A program made the translations under genes and the position numbers. Below the pieces are notes generated by a model. That model was not told where the DNA came from and did no database searches. It saw only the letters and a list, made by a program, of their open reading frames with translations. From Polyangium mundeleinium (GTDB lineage Bacteria > Myxococcota_A > Polyangia > Polyangiales > Polyangiaceae), in assembly GCF_028369105.1 (NCBI RefSeq), contig NZ_JAQNDO010000001.1:10262501-10326500 (forward strand): 64,000 bases of DNA. Direction: 5' to 3'. Below are positions 1 to 7,601 of the stretch, piece after piece; positions within the stretch are counted from its first letter, which is position 1, and each line of letters starts with the position of its first letter.

Positions 1-1309
1 AAAACCCTTCCTCGTCGAAGGCCGCGCGCGTGAGATCGTCGCGACCGAAATACCCGGGCGTCACGTTCGGCCCGCGCACGCGCATCTCCAGCTTGCTGCC
101 GTTCGGCACCATCTTGAGCTCGCACCCGGGCGCGGGCAGACCGATCACCCCCGCGCGGTCGATCGGGAAATGCACCGTCGTCACCATCGGCGCCGTCTCC
201 GTCGACCCCCACGCGGACACCATCGTGACGCGCTCGCCCCGCGCCCTCTGGCTCACCTCTTCGAGCCGCTTCCACGTGCTCTGCGGCAGCGCGGCCGCCG
301 CATAAAAGAGCAGGTCGAGCTCCTTGAAGAAATGGTCCCGCAGGCCGGCGTCGTTTTCGAGGTACGGCAGGATCGCATCAAACCCGCGCGGCACGTTGAA
401 ATAAAGCGTCGGCTCCACCTCGCGCAGGTTGCGCACCGTCTTCTCGACGTGCTCGGGCATCGGGCGGCCCTCGTCGATGAAAAGCGTGCCGCCGTGGAAC
501 AGCACCATGTTGAAATTGTGGTTGCCCCCGAACGTGTGGCTCCAGGGCAGCCAATCCACGACGACCGGCGGCCGCCGGCGCAGGAAAGGCCAGACCTCCA
601 CGATCGCCTGCTGGTTCGAGCAGAGCATACGGTGCGTGTTGATCACGCCCTTCGGCTCGCCCGTGGATCCCGAGGTGAACAGGATCTTCGCCACCGTGTC
701 GGGTCCGACCCTTTCCATCGCGCGGCCCGCGCGCTCCCCCGGCAGCTCGCGGCACAGCTCGTCGAACCGTGTCGCCGACGAGGGGCCCTCGGTCACCACA
801 ATCTCCGCGCCTCCGAGATCGAGCGCCCCGAACGCCCTGCCAAACCGCCCCTCGTCCCGCGCATACACGAGGCCCGGCTTCACGAGGCCGAGGATGTACC
901 GGAGTTTTTCGAAGTCACGCGAGAGCAGCGCATACGCCGGCGACACCGGGCATACCGGGACCCCCACGACCATCGCCCCGAGCGCGAGCAGCGCGTGGTC
1001 GATGCCATTCTCGCTCAGGATCACGACCGGCCGCGCGGCCGAAAGATCCCGCCGCGCGAGCGCCTCACCGATCGAAGCCACGACCGCCGCCGCCTCGGCA
1101 TACGTCACCCGACGCACGCCCCCGGACGCCTCCCGCTCCGCCAGAAACACCCGATCCGGCGCGTGATCCGCCCAGGCGTAGAGCAGCTCGCCGAGGTGCC
1201 GCGGATACGCCGGAAGCGGCCTCGGCGAGCGCAGGATCATGCCTCCGCCCGGGAGGTTCGTCACGACGACCTCCGGCGGCGCGAATTCGAGGCGGGCGGC
1301 CTTCTCCAT
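1..1309 (-). CDS. Feruloyl-CoA synthetase-like AMP-binding ligase (3' end beyond window)
   Basis: Adenylate-forming enzyme that would activate a carboxylic acid with ATP and load it onto CoA. Only the N-terminal ~436 residues lie in the window; the C-terminal hinge domain is cut off. The translation has the A3 phosphate-binding motif LFTSGSTGEPKG, followed by WLPWSHTFGGNHNFN and a GGTLFIDEGRP segment. That pair is typical of the feruloyl-CoA synthase branch of the ANL superfamily rather than of ordinary fatty-acyl-CoA ligases. An SAWGSTETAP motif (A5) follows. The ATG at 1309 sits 11 bp after the stop of the upstream acyl-CoA dehydrogenase, so the two are probably one transcript for activating and oxidising an aromatic or branched acyl substrate. 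The substrate is inferred from family resemblance only. Confidence 0.88.
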   Translation of the reverse strand, partial: MEKAARLEFAPPEVVVTNLPGGGMILRSPRPLPAYPRHLGELLYAWADHAPDRVFLAEREASGGVRRVTYAEAAAVVASIGEALARRDLSAARPVVILSENGIDHALLALGAMVVGVPVCPVSPAYALLSRDFEKLRYILGLVKPGLVYARDEGRFGRAFGALDLGGAEIVVTEGPSSATRFDELCRELPGERAGRAMERVGPDTVAKILFTSGSTGEPKGVINTHRMLCSNQQAIVEVWPFLRRRPPVVVDWLPWSHTFGGNHNFNMVLFHGGTLFIDEGRPMPEHVEKTVRNLREVEPTLYFNVPRGFDAILPYLENDAGLRDHFFKELDLLFYAAAALPQSTWKRLEEVSQRARGERVTMVSAWGSTETAPMVTTVHFPIDRAGVIGLPAPGCELKMVPNGSKLEMRVRGPNVTPGYFGRDDLTRAAFDEEGF

Positions 1310-1320
1310 AAAGAACCCCG

Positions 1321-3015
1321 TCAGAACGCGATATCGTTGGCGAGCGCGGCGGCGAGCGCGCGATCCTCCTCGTCCCGCACGAGGTCCACGCCCCGCGTGA
1401 GGAACCGCAGCGCCGCGGCCCGCGGGCGGCCATCCTTCTCGTGCACGAGCGCGTGCGACGCGTGCCCCACGAGCAGCGCCAGCTCGTAGGCGCGGCCGAG
1501 CGTCAACGCGAACCGCCGCGCGCCCGCCTCGACCCCGAGCGGATCCTTCTGGAACGTCGTGGCGAGCCACCGCGCCGCGTGCGTCGCCGCGGCCACCGCC
1601 GCCTCGCCCGCCTTCCGGAGCGCGTCGTCCGGCGCCGTCGCCACGAGCGACCGAATGTCGGCCAGCAAATCCTCCAGCGGCCCCTCCTTTTGCAAGGCGC
1701 GCAGCGTGTCCAGCGAGAGCACGTTCGTCGTCCCCTCCCAGATCGGGAGCACCTGCGCATCCCGATAAAGCCGCGGAATCCCCGTGTCCTCCACGTACCC
1801 GGCGCCGCCGAAGCATTCGAGCACCTCGCTCAGCACGGTGACCGCCTGCTTGCCCGTCGTCAGCTTCGCGAGCGGCGTCACGAGCCGCAAAAGGCGCGCC
1901 TCCGACTCCGTGATCACGCCCGCCTCCTCGCGCCCGAGCAGCTCGACCGCGCGAAACGCGAGGTGGAACGCGCCCTCGGCCTCGGCCGAAAGATCCGCGA
2001 GCGTATCGATGTGCAAAGGCTTGTCCGAGAGCGGCGCGCCGAACTGCACGCGGCGGCGCGCATAATCACGCGCGAGCGCAATCCCGCGCCGCATCCCCGC
2101 CGCCGCGCAGACCGCATTCCACGTCCGCGTCACGTTCAGCATCGGCGCGATGTTCCGGATCCCGTCCGCGAGCCCCTTCACCGGCACCGCCAACGCCCCC
2201 GCCAGCGTCAGCTCCGCCGTCGGCACCTTCCGCGTCCCGAGCTTGTCCTTCAGCCGATTGACCTCAATCCCGTTCATTCGCCCGTCCGGCCCGAAGACCT
2301 CCACGTAAAACAGCGCGAGCCCCCGGCCCCCGGGCGGGTTTCCCTCCGGCCGGCCCAGCGTCAGCGCCATCTGCGACGTCGTCGCCGACGTGAACCATTT
2401 CGTCCCGTGGAGCCGGTAGTTCCCCTCCGCATCCTTGCGCGCCTCCGTCTCGGAGAGCCCCACGTCGCTCCCGCCGGTCCGCTCCGTCATCCATTGCCCG
2501 CTCGTCCAGGCCTCCGCCGGATTCCGGCTCGTCAGGCGCGCGAAGGCCCTCGCCGCGAAATCCTTCTCGTCGCGCACGTCGCGGTGCGAGAGCAGCGTCT
2601 TCGCGGCGCCGTCCGTCATCGCGAGCGGACAGGTATACACGTCCGTCGAGGCATCAAAGAGGTAGACCAGGGCAAACTGGTGCACGCGCGACACCGCGCC
2701 GCCCCGCTTCTCATAGGCCGTCGCGACGACGCCTTGTTCGCTCGCGATCCGCGCGGCCCGCTTCCAGAGCGGCGTCACCTCGATCTGATCGATACGGTGC
2801 CCCCACGCGTCCCACTGCGTCAGCTTCGGCTCGTTCAGGCGGTCTTCGAGCTGGAGCCGGTAGAGCTCGCCGCCGGCGAGCTCGCCCATCTCGCGCAGGC
2901 CGGGCTCGGCCTCGCGGTGGACCTCCGGCGGAAGCACACGCTTCAGGAACGAGCGGAGGACACGGTCGTCGTCGTACTGGTTTCCGATCGAGGGGGGAGC
3001 TTGGTAGAACGCCAT
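1321..3015 (-). CDS. Acyl-CoA dehydrogenase, AidB/ACAD-like
   Basis: Flavin-dependent acyl-CoA dehydrogenase of 564 residues, longer than the usual ~380-residue mitochondrial type and matching the AidB-like subgroup. The motif QWMTERTGGSDVG near residue 180 is the characteristic FAD-binding segment of that subgroup. CFGGAGYVEDTGIPRLYRDA and IWEGTTNVLSLD in the C-terminal helical domain are the classical substrate/FAD loop and C-terminal signature. The ATG at 3015 is chosen because the reading frame upstream loses all family similarity. It lies about 10 nt after a TATACT hexamer, so the message may have a very short leader. It is followed at 11 bp by the CoA ligase gene. AidB itself is a DNA-repair-associated member, but the operon context suggests acyl-CoA oxidation here. 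Confidence 0.9.
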   Translation of the reverse strand: MAFYQAPPSIGNQYDDDRVLRSFLKRVLPPEVHREAEPGLREMGELAGGELYRLQLEDRLNEPKLTQWDAWGHRIDQIEVTPLWKRAARIASEQGVVATAYEKRGGAVSRVHQFALVYLFDASTDVYTCPLAMTDGAAKTLLSHRDVRDEKDFAARAFARLTSRNPAEAWTSGQWMTERTGGSDVGLSETEARKDAEGNYRLHGTKWFTSATTSQMALTLGRPEGNPPGGRGLALFYVEVFGPDGRMNGIEVNRLKDKLGTRKVPTAELTLAGALAVPVKGLADGIRNIAPMLNVTRTWNAVCAAAGMRRGIALARDYARRRVQFGAPLSDKPLHIDTLADLSAEAEGAFHLAFRAVELLGREEAGVITESEARLLRLVTPLAKLTTGKQAVTVLSEVLECFGGAGYVEDTGIPRLYRDAQVLPIWEGTTNVLSLDTLRALQKEGPLEDLLADIRSLVATAPDDALRKAGEAAVAAATHAARWLATTFQKDPLGVEAGARRFALTLGRAYELALLVGHASHALVHEKDGRPRAAALRFLTRGVDLVRDEEDRALAAALANDIAF

Positions 3016-3024
3016 CGCGCGGGG

Positions 3025-3030
3025 AGTATA
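3025..3030 (-). promoter_or_regulatory. Possible -10 box for the acyl-CoA dehydrogenase gene
   Basis: A TATACT hexamer on the minus strand ends 9 nt before the ATG at 3015, close to the sigma-70 consensus TATAAT and unusual in such GC-rich DNA. No convincing -35 box is seen about 17 bp upstream and there is no Shine-Dalgarno sequence. A very short or leaderless transcript would fit. Weak evidence. Confidence 0.3.
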
Positions 3031-3078
3031 CGCAAAATCGGCTTCCCGCGTGACGCAGAATCGACTACGGACGCCGCC

Positions 3079-4227
3079 ATGCACGTCGGCCGGTTCTCCC
3101 TCGCACTCGTTCTCTCGATCGCCTCCCTCGCCGCGGGTTGTGGCGCTTCCACGCCTCCGCCCGTCTCCGACGCCACGAAGGCGCCCGCGAAATCCGAGGC
3201 CCCCGCGCCCGCGCCCGAAGGCGAAGCGGCGGCCGACACGCCTCCTGCCGAGGAGGGCGAAGGCGACGCCGAGCCCCCGGAGCCGAGCTTCGCGGAGCTG
3301 CGCAAGGCCGTGATGGCCTGCACCGCCGACGACCGCGGCTCGCTCGACGACTGCGAAGCCTTCCAGCAATGGAGCGACGCGGAGCAAGCGTTCGAGAATG
3401 GCAAGGCGAACCCGGAGCTCCTGAAGATGCTCGGGAGCCAGGATCCCAAGGAGCGACGCGTCGCGGCCGAGAAGCTCAACCAGACGCTGAACGAAGACAC
3501 CGCCGACGCCGCGCAGGTGGACGCCGTGCTCAACGCGGCCGAGAAGGAGCGCGACGAGAACCTCGTTGATCTGTTCGGGCGGTTCGTCGGCGGCCTCCCC
3601 CTCGTCAAGGTGGGCAAAATCGATCGGGCGATCGCGATCGCCAAGGCGCACCCGGTATCGGATTACACGGACGCGTTCTTGCGCACCGTGGGCTTTGGCT
3701 CCACGAATCGTGACCCCAAGGTCGTGACCTACGCGATCGAGGCCAGCAAAGACGCGTCCTCCTCCCGGCGCGCGTACGGGCTGAATGCGCTCGGCGACCT
3801 CGCCCCGCACTTTCCCGACGAGGCCTGCAAGGCCATCAACGCCCTTCGCGCCGACAAGGACGATTTCGTCAAGAGCCGCGCGTCGGAGAGGATCGCCTCG
3901 ATCAGCAAGTGCGCGTCCTTCACGGACAAGCTCCTCGACGACCTCTCCACCGTCGACGTGAAGAAAAACGTCAGCTTCGAGATGGGAATCGCGCTGCAAA
4001 AGGTCTGCAAGCGGAGCGACCTCACGCCCGCCCAGCGCAAGAAGGGGAGCAAGGCCGCCCGTCGCCTCACGGACGCCACCACCGTCCACGCGAACACGCG
4101 GTCGTACGCGATGGAGGCCATCATTGGCTGCGATCCCAAGGACGGCCCGGCCTATGTCGCGAAGTACAAGAACGACAAGGACAAGACCATCGCCGGTCAA
4201 GCGGCCGTGCTCACCACTCCCAAATGA
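3079..4227 (+). CDS. HEAT-repeat-like lipoprotein
   Basis: Predicted outer-surface or periplasmic lipoprotein of 382 residues. The N-terminus has a hydrophobic signal ending in SLAAGC (Cys about residue 21), a slightly non-canonical lipobox with Ala at -3. An Ala/Pro/Glu-rich linker follows to about residue 70. The rest is helical, with short repeated helix pairs (for example around DPKERRVAAEKLNQ and DDFVKSRASERIASI) that look like HEAT/armadillo repeats and would form a protein-binding solenoid. It is divergent from the dehydrogenase gene (63 bp apart) and convergent with the Nudix gene (10 bp apart), so it is probably transcribed alone. No enzymatic motif is visible and the function is unknown. 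Confidence 0.8.
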   Translation: MHVGRFSLALVLSIASLAAGCGASTPPPVSDATKAPAKSEAPAPAPEGEAAADTPPAEEGEGDAEPPEPSFAELRKAVMACTADDRGSLDDCEAFQQWSDAEQAFENGKANPELLKMLGSQDPKERRVAAEKLNQTLNEDTADAAQVDAVLNAAEKERDENLVDLFGRFVGGLPLVKVGKIDRAIAIAKAHPVSDYTDAFLRTVGFGSTNRDPKVVTYAIEASKDASSSRRAYGLNALGDLAPHFPDEACKAINALRADKDDFVKSRASERIASISKCASFTDKLLDDLSTVDVKKNVSFEMGIALQKVCKRSDLTPAQRKKGSKAARRLTDATTVHANTRSYAMEAIIGCDPKDGPAYVAKYKNDKDKTIAGQAAVLTTPK

Positions 4228-4237
4228 GCAATCGCGT

Positions 4238-4708
4238 TTAACGTCGGGGCGCCCACGCGGCGCCCTCGTACGTGAGCACGGAGAGCGGGTACGAGGGGGC
4301 GCCCGCCGCGACCGCATTCAAAATCTCGCGCGCCTCCTCGCCACGCAGGGACAACCCCGCGAGCTCCTCCAGCTTCACCCACCGGGCGCCGAGGGAGTGC
4401 TCGTCCGGCTCGCTCTTCGGGGTCGGATCGCCGTCGGGCCTCGCCAGGAAAAACACGCGGCAGCGCGCCGTCCCGCTCGGGTGCGGCGAGTGCTCCACGC
4501 GCAGGATGCCCTGGATCGCCGCGCGCACGCCGGCCTCTTCGAGCGTCTCGCGCACCGCGGCGTCGACGATCCGCTCGCCCGGCTCGACACGCCCGCCGGG
4601 CAGGTACCACGTTTGTCCGTGCCCGCGCTCGTGCACGAGCAGGTACTCGTCACCGCGCCGCACGACGACCATCGCGAAGAACCAAGTAGGGATGGGCCTG
4701 CGGGACAC
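4238..4708 (-). CDS. Nudix hydrolase
   Basis: Pyrophosphohydrolase of 156 residues that would cleave a nucleoside diphosphate linked to another moiety, using Mg2+. The Nudix box GX5EX7REXXEEXG is complete (GRVEPGE ... RETLEEAG, residues ~40-61). The start is a GTG at 4706-4708; the residues after it, SRRPIPTWFFAMVVVRR, match the usual first strand of the fold. It converges on the HEAT-like lipoprotein gene with a 10-bp gap. The substrate cannot be read from the sequence; the size and the LPGGRVEPGE loop fit MutT/NUDT-type housecleaning enzymes. Confidence 0.88.
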   Translation of the reverse strand: MSRRPIPTWFFAMVVVRRGDEYLLVHERGHGQTWYLPGGRVEPGERIVDAAVRETLEEAGVRAAIQGILRVEHSPHPSGTARCRVFFLARPDGDPTPKSEPDEHSLGARWVKLEELAGLSLRGEEAREILNAVAAGAPSYPLSVLTYEGAAWAPRR

Positions 4709-4753
4709 CCGTGCAGGATACTCGGCGCCCGCCGGGAGGGGAAGGCTTCGATG

Positions 4754-4785
4754 GGCCGGCCAAACGGCCGGCCAAACGGCCGGCC
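4754..4785. repeat. Three GGCCGGCC palindromes at 12-bp spacing
   Basis: The 8-bp palindrome GGCCGGCC occurs at 4754-4761, 4766-4773 and 4778-4785, separated by AAAC or a close variant. It lies in the short gap between the Nudix gene and the unknown gene upstream of it. It could be a hairpin, a protein-binding site or a slippage product. Confidence 0.5.
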
Positions 4786-4837
4786 GAAAGGCTGGATGAG
4801 GCGGGAGAGAAGCGTGGCAGCTAACAGGGTGCGAACG

Positions 4838-5347
4838 TTATTGCCTATCGGCCGACGTCGGGGGCGTTACGGGGGTGCTCTCCGCCTTCTTCTTGTTGGC
4901 CTTGCGCGTCTTGAGGCCCTTCTTGCCGGTGGCTGAGCGGTACGCGCGGGTCTTGTCGTACTTCGCGAGCAACTCGTCGATCCCCGTGGTACGCGCGCGG
5001 CCTTCGAGCAGGTTCGCGATGGCGTGGACCCTGCGTTGCCGGTCGTCGTCGTAATGCGCGCGGCTCTCTTCGAGCAGCTCGACGAGCTTCCGGGCGGCGG
5101 GCAGGACCGCGTCGATATCGGCGACGCGCTCATTGTCGACCATGATCGCGTCGATGTCGTCTTGCGTGACGCCGGCCTTGGGCCCGACCGTGGCCTGATT
5201 GGCGAGGACCTCCGCCATCACCTCGGGGAATCCGGGGCGCTCGACGAGCAGGCCGCGCATACGACCTTGCGGGAGATCGACGAGAAACGACCCGTGCTTC
5301 GAACAATCGAGCACGAGCGTGCCGACAGGGATGGGCAAGATGGGCAT
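4838..5347 (-). CDS. Conserved-looking protein of unknown function
   Basis: Protein of 169 residues with no recognised domain. The start at 5347 is chosen because a GGAG lies 6 nt upstream and because MPILPIPVGTLVLDC begins a regular hydrophobic strand; an in-frame extension to 5440 is less likely. The middle is acidic and helical with a segment of charged residues (ESRAHYDDDRQRRVHAIANLLEG), and the C-terminus is strongly basic (GKKGLKTRKANKKK), which could contact nucleic acid or membranes. No signal peptide or membrane segment is seen. The gene is alone, with the 21/22-bp repeat array beginning 177 bp upstream of its start. Confidence 0.7.
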   Translation of the reverse strand: MPILPIPVGTLVLDCSKHGSFLVDLPQGRMRGLLVERPGFPEVMAEVLANQATVGPKAGVTQDDIDAIMVDNERVADIDAVLPAARKLVELLEESRAHYDDDRQRRVHAIANLLEGRARTTGIDELLAKYDKTRAYRSATGKKGLKTRKANKKKAESTPVTPPTSADRQ

Positions 5348-5523
5348 GGCATTCTCCGGGATCCCTCTCCAGAACCCTGACACCCGCCAAAAACGCATCG
5401 CGCGGGGCCATTGCGATCCTCGAGGGGCGCTGGGGTTCATCGAGCTGCGGAATCGATGCGCGCCTATGGAACACGCACGCGCGTGGATCCATGGAGACAG
5501 AATTTTGCTACCTCACCGTTCAG
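5348..5523. other. Gene-free spacer before the repeat array
   Basis: About 175 bp between the start of the minus-strand unknown gene and the repeat array. It must hold the promoter of that gene. I see no open frame with coding character and no clear promoter hexamers. Confidence 0.4.
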
Positions 5524-5761
5524 GTCGAGGGGGTCGATCGACCGGGTCGAGGGGGTCGATCGACCGGGTCGAGGCGCTCGACGATCGGGTCGAGGAGGTC
5601 GATCGACCGGGTCGAGGCGCTCGACGACCGGGTCGAGGGGGTCGATCGACCGGGTCGAGGGGGTCGATCGACCGGGTCGAGGCGCTCGACGATCGGGTCG
5701 AGGAGGTCGATCGACCGGGTCGAGGAGGTCGATCGACCGGGTTGAGGCGCTCGACGATCGG
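5524..5761. repeat. Array of eleven 21/22-bp palindromic repeats
   Basis: Eleven contiguous units start at 5524, 5546, 5568, 5589, 5611, 5632, 5654, 5676, 5697, 5719 and 5741, with a partial twelfth from 5762. Type A (22 bp, seven copies) contains the perfect 12-bp palindrome GGTCGATCGACC. Type B (21 bp, four copies) replaces it with CGCTCGACGATCGG or a one-base variant. The order is A A B A B A A B A A B. There are no unique spacers, so this is not a CRISPR array. The period equals two helical turns, placing all palindromes on one DNA face. It ends 96 bp before the Rrf2 regulator gene, so it may be a multi-operator control region. Confidence 0.9.
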
Positions 5762-5857
5762 GTCGAGGCGGCGCAACCTTGTACTAAAGAACACACCGAA
5801 GCGGTTCGAGTGCCCGGGTTCTTTACTTTTCCGATGCGACAACCTAAATCATGCCCC

Positions 5858-6316
5858 GTGAAGCTGTCCAACAAAGGCCGCTACGGGGTGCGCGCGTTGT
5901 TCGACATCGCCTTCCACAACGACGGCCGCCCCACGCAGATCCGCGAGATCGCCGGACGCGAGATGATCCCCGCGCGCTTCCTGGAGCAGATCTTCCAGGA
6001 CCTGAAGAAGGCCGGCATCCTCGGCGCCAAGCGAGGGCCGCGCGGCGGCTACCACCTCGCGCGGCCCGCCTCCGAGATCACGCTCGGCGACGTCTTCCGC
6101 GCGCTCGAAGGCCCGATCGTCGTCTGCCCCGCCGAGGACGAAGGCCCGCGCGGCGCCGAGCCCTGCGGCCCGGACGCGACCGCGGCGGCCTTCAAGGACC
6201 TCGCGGTCGCCATCGAAAAAGCCTTCGACGACATCTCCATCGCCGACGTCGTGCGGCGCGGCGAGGCCCTCGGGCTCCGCCGCGGCGAGAGCGAGCGCGT
6301 CGACTTCGTCATCTAG
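5858..6316 (+). CDS. Rrf2-family transcriptional regulator, probably CymR-like
   Basis: Winged-helix DNA-binding protein of 152 residues. The N-terminus KLSNKGRYGVRALFDIA and the wing region GAKRGPRGGYHLARP (residues ~56-70) are diagnostic of Rrf2. It has only two cysteines in the effector region (about C90 and C103), not the three-Cys cluster of IscR, so an IscR-type [2Fe-2S] ligand set is incomplete. The gene is followed at 7 bp by cysK and the rest of a cysteine-synthesis operon. In Bacillus and Staphylococcus the Rrf2 protein CymR senses cysteine status by binding CysK, and the same partnership is a reasonable inference here. The start is a GTG at 5858. The palindromic array ends 96 bp upstream. 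Confidence 0.9.
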   Translation: MKLSNKGRYGVRALFDIAFHNDGRPTQIREIAGREMIPARFLEQIFQDLKKAGILGAKRGPRGGYHLARPASEITLGDVFRALEGPIVVCPAEDEGPRGAEPCGPDATAAAFKDLAVAIEKAFDDISIADVVRRGEALGLRRGESERVDFVI

Positions 6317-6323
6317 GAGCGTG

Positions 6324-7289
6324 ATGCACGAGCCCGGACAAAAGCCTGCATTGCCCTCGCATCCGCGCGTGGTCGGCTCGGTGCTCGACCTCGTCGGCGA
6401 CACGCCGCTCTTCGAGATCCGGCGTCTCGACACAGAACATCCACGCGGCCGCGTGTTCGCGAAGGCCGAGCAGCAGAACCCGGGCGGCTCCGTGAAGGAC
6501 CGCATCTGCCTCGCGATGATCGAGGCCGCCGAAGAGAGCGGCGCGCTCGGGCCGGGCGGCGTCGTCGTCGAGCCGACGAGCGGAAACACGGGGATCGGCC
6601 TCGCGCTCGTGTGCGCGGCGAAGGGCTATCGATGCGTGCTCACGATGCCCGCGAGCATGAGCCTCGAACGCAGGCAGCTCCTCGAAGCGTACGGCGCCGA
6701 GGTGATCCTGACCGAGGCCGAAGAGCAGATGGAAGGCGCCATCACGAAGGCGCGCGAGATCGTCCGGACGACGAAGGGCGCGTTCATGCCGGGGCAGTTC
6801 GAGAACCCCGAGAACCCGCGCATCCACGCCGAGAGCACGGCCCGCGAGATCCTGCAGGCGATGGCGAACGAGCCGATCCACGCGTTCGTCGCGGGCGTCG
6901 GCACGGGCGGCACCGTGAGCGGCGTCGGCGAGGTGCTGCGGCGAAAGAACCCGCGGCCCCGGATCATCGCCGTCGAGCCCGAGGCCTGCGCCACGATCTC
7001 GCGCGGCGAGCGTGGTCCCACGAAGATCCAGGGCCTCGCGCCGGGGTTCGTCCCCGTGAACTATCGCCCCGAGCACGTCGACGAGGTGCGCACGGTGAGC
7101 GAGCAGGCGGCGTACGAGACGAAGGTCGCGCTCGCCCGCAAGGAAGGGCTGCTCGTCGGGATCAGCGCGGGCGCGGCCGTTCGGGTCGCGCTCGACGTCG
7201 CGCGCGAGCTCGGCCCCGGCGCCAACGTGGTCACGGTGCTCTGTGACACGGGGGAGCGGTATTTCAGCCTCGACGAGTACTTCAAGTAG
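6324..7289 (+). CDS. cysK: Cysteine synthase A (O-acetylserine sulfhydrylase)
   Basis: PLP enzyme that replaces the acetyl group of O-acetylserine with sulfide to give cysteine. The 321-residue length is normal for the family. The internal-aldimine lysine lies in NPGGSVKDR (K58), the substrate loop is PTSGNTG (residues 84-90), the phosphate-binding glycine loop is GVGTGGTVSG, and the C-terminal SAGAA (PLP pyridine nitrogen) is present. An AGGAG overlapping the stop of the Rrf2 gene is 4 nt before the ATG at 6324, which is preferred to the GTG three bases earlier. The Rrf2-CysK adjacency suggests that CysK also acts as a sensor partner of the regulator. A second, different synthase (cysM) is encoded two genes downstream. 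Confidence 0.95.
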   Translation: MHEPGQKPALPSHPRVVGSVLDLVGDTPLFEIRRLDTEHPRGRVFAKAEQQNPGGSVKDRICLAMIEAAEESGALGPGGVVVEPTSGNTGIGLALVCAAKGYRCVLTMPASMSLERRQLLEAYGAEVILTEAEEQMEGAITKAREIVRTTKGAFMPGQFENPENPRIHAESTAREILQAMANEPIHAFVAGVGTGGTVSGVGEVLRRKNPRPRIIAVEPEACATISRGERGPTKIQGLAPGFVPVNYRPEHVDEVRTVSEQAAYETKVALARKEGLLVGISAGAAVRVALDVARELGPGANVVTVLCDTGERYFSLDEYFK

Positions 7290-7321
7290 CAACGAGTCCC
7301 CAAGCACCCACGGAGATCCAC

Positions 7322-7600
7322 ATGCCCCTCGTTCGTATCCCCACCCCCCTGCGCACGCTGACCGGAAGCAAAGACGAGGTCGAGGCGACCGGCGCGACCG
7401 TCGCCGATCTCATCGAGGACCTCGAAGCGCGCCATCCGGGCATCCGCGCGCGGCTGCTCGATGAGAAGGGCGTCCGCCGCTTCGTGAACATCTTCGTCGG
7501 CGACGAGGACATCCGCTTCCTCGACGGCCTGAAGACGGAGCTCAAGGCGACGGATCAGATCTCGATCGTGCCCGCCATCGCGGGCGGCAGCGCTCGCTAG
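7322..7600 (+). CDS. MoaD/ThiS-fold sulfur carrier, CysO-like, with C-terminal extension
   Basis: Ubiquitin-fold sulfur carrier of 92 residues. The beta-grasp pattern PLVRIPTPLRTLTG...ATVADLIEDLEARHPG...VNIFVGDEDIRFLDG...ISIVPAIAGG is clear. In carriers the C-terminal GG is adenylated and converted to thiocarboxylate. Here GG (88-89) is followed by Ser-Ala-Arg, so the carrier is made as a precursor. In Mycobacterium tuberculosis CysO delivers sulfide to CysM and the JAMM protein Mec+ cleaves the cysteine adduct. In the Pseudomonas QbsE/QbsD system a JAMM protease removes residues after GG. Both partner types, cysM and a JAMM gene, lie immediately downstream. A GGAG is placed 7 nt before the ATG. 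The symbol cysO is not given because orthology was not tested. Confidence 0.88.
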   Translation: MPLVRIPTPLRTLTGSKDEVEATGATVADLIEDLEARHPGIRARLLDEKGVRRFVNIFVGDEDIRFLDGLKTELKATDQISIVPAIAGGSAR

Positions 7601-7601
7601 G

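Noticed and set aside
1321-4317. Very long open frames antisense to or extending real genes (here and throughout the window)
   Set aside because: In DNA with this G/C bias, stop codons are rare in other frames. The translations are Arg/Ala/Pro/Gly-rich and lack motifs, while the chosen frames show domains.
5511-5780. Repeat array as a CRISPR
   Set aside because: Units are contiguous with no unique spacers, the unit is only 21-22 bp, and no cas gene is near.
5411-5857. Arg/Gly/Asp-rich proteins read from the repeat array in several frames
   Set aside because: All six frames are open because the repeat lacks stop codons. The Rrf2 protein begins properly at GTG 5858, and the rest has no start with a ribosome site and no family similarity.
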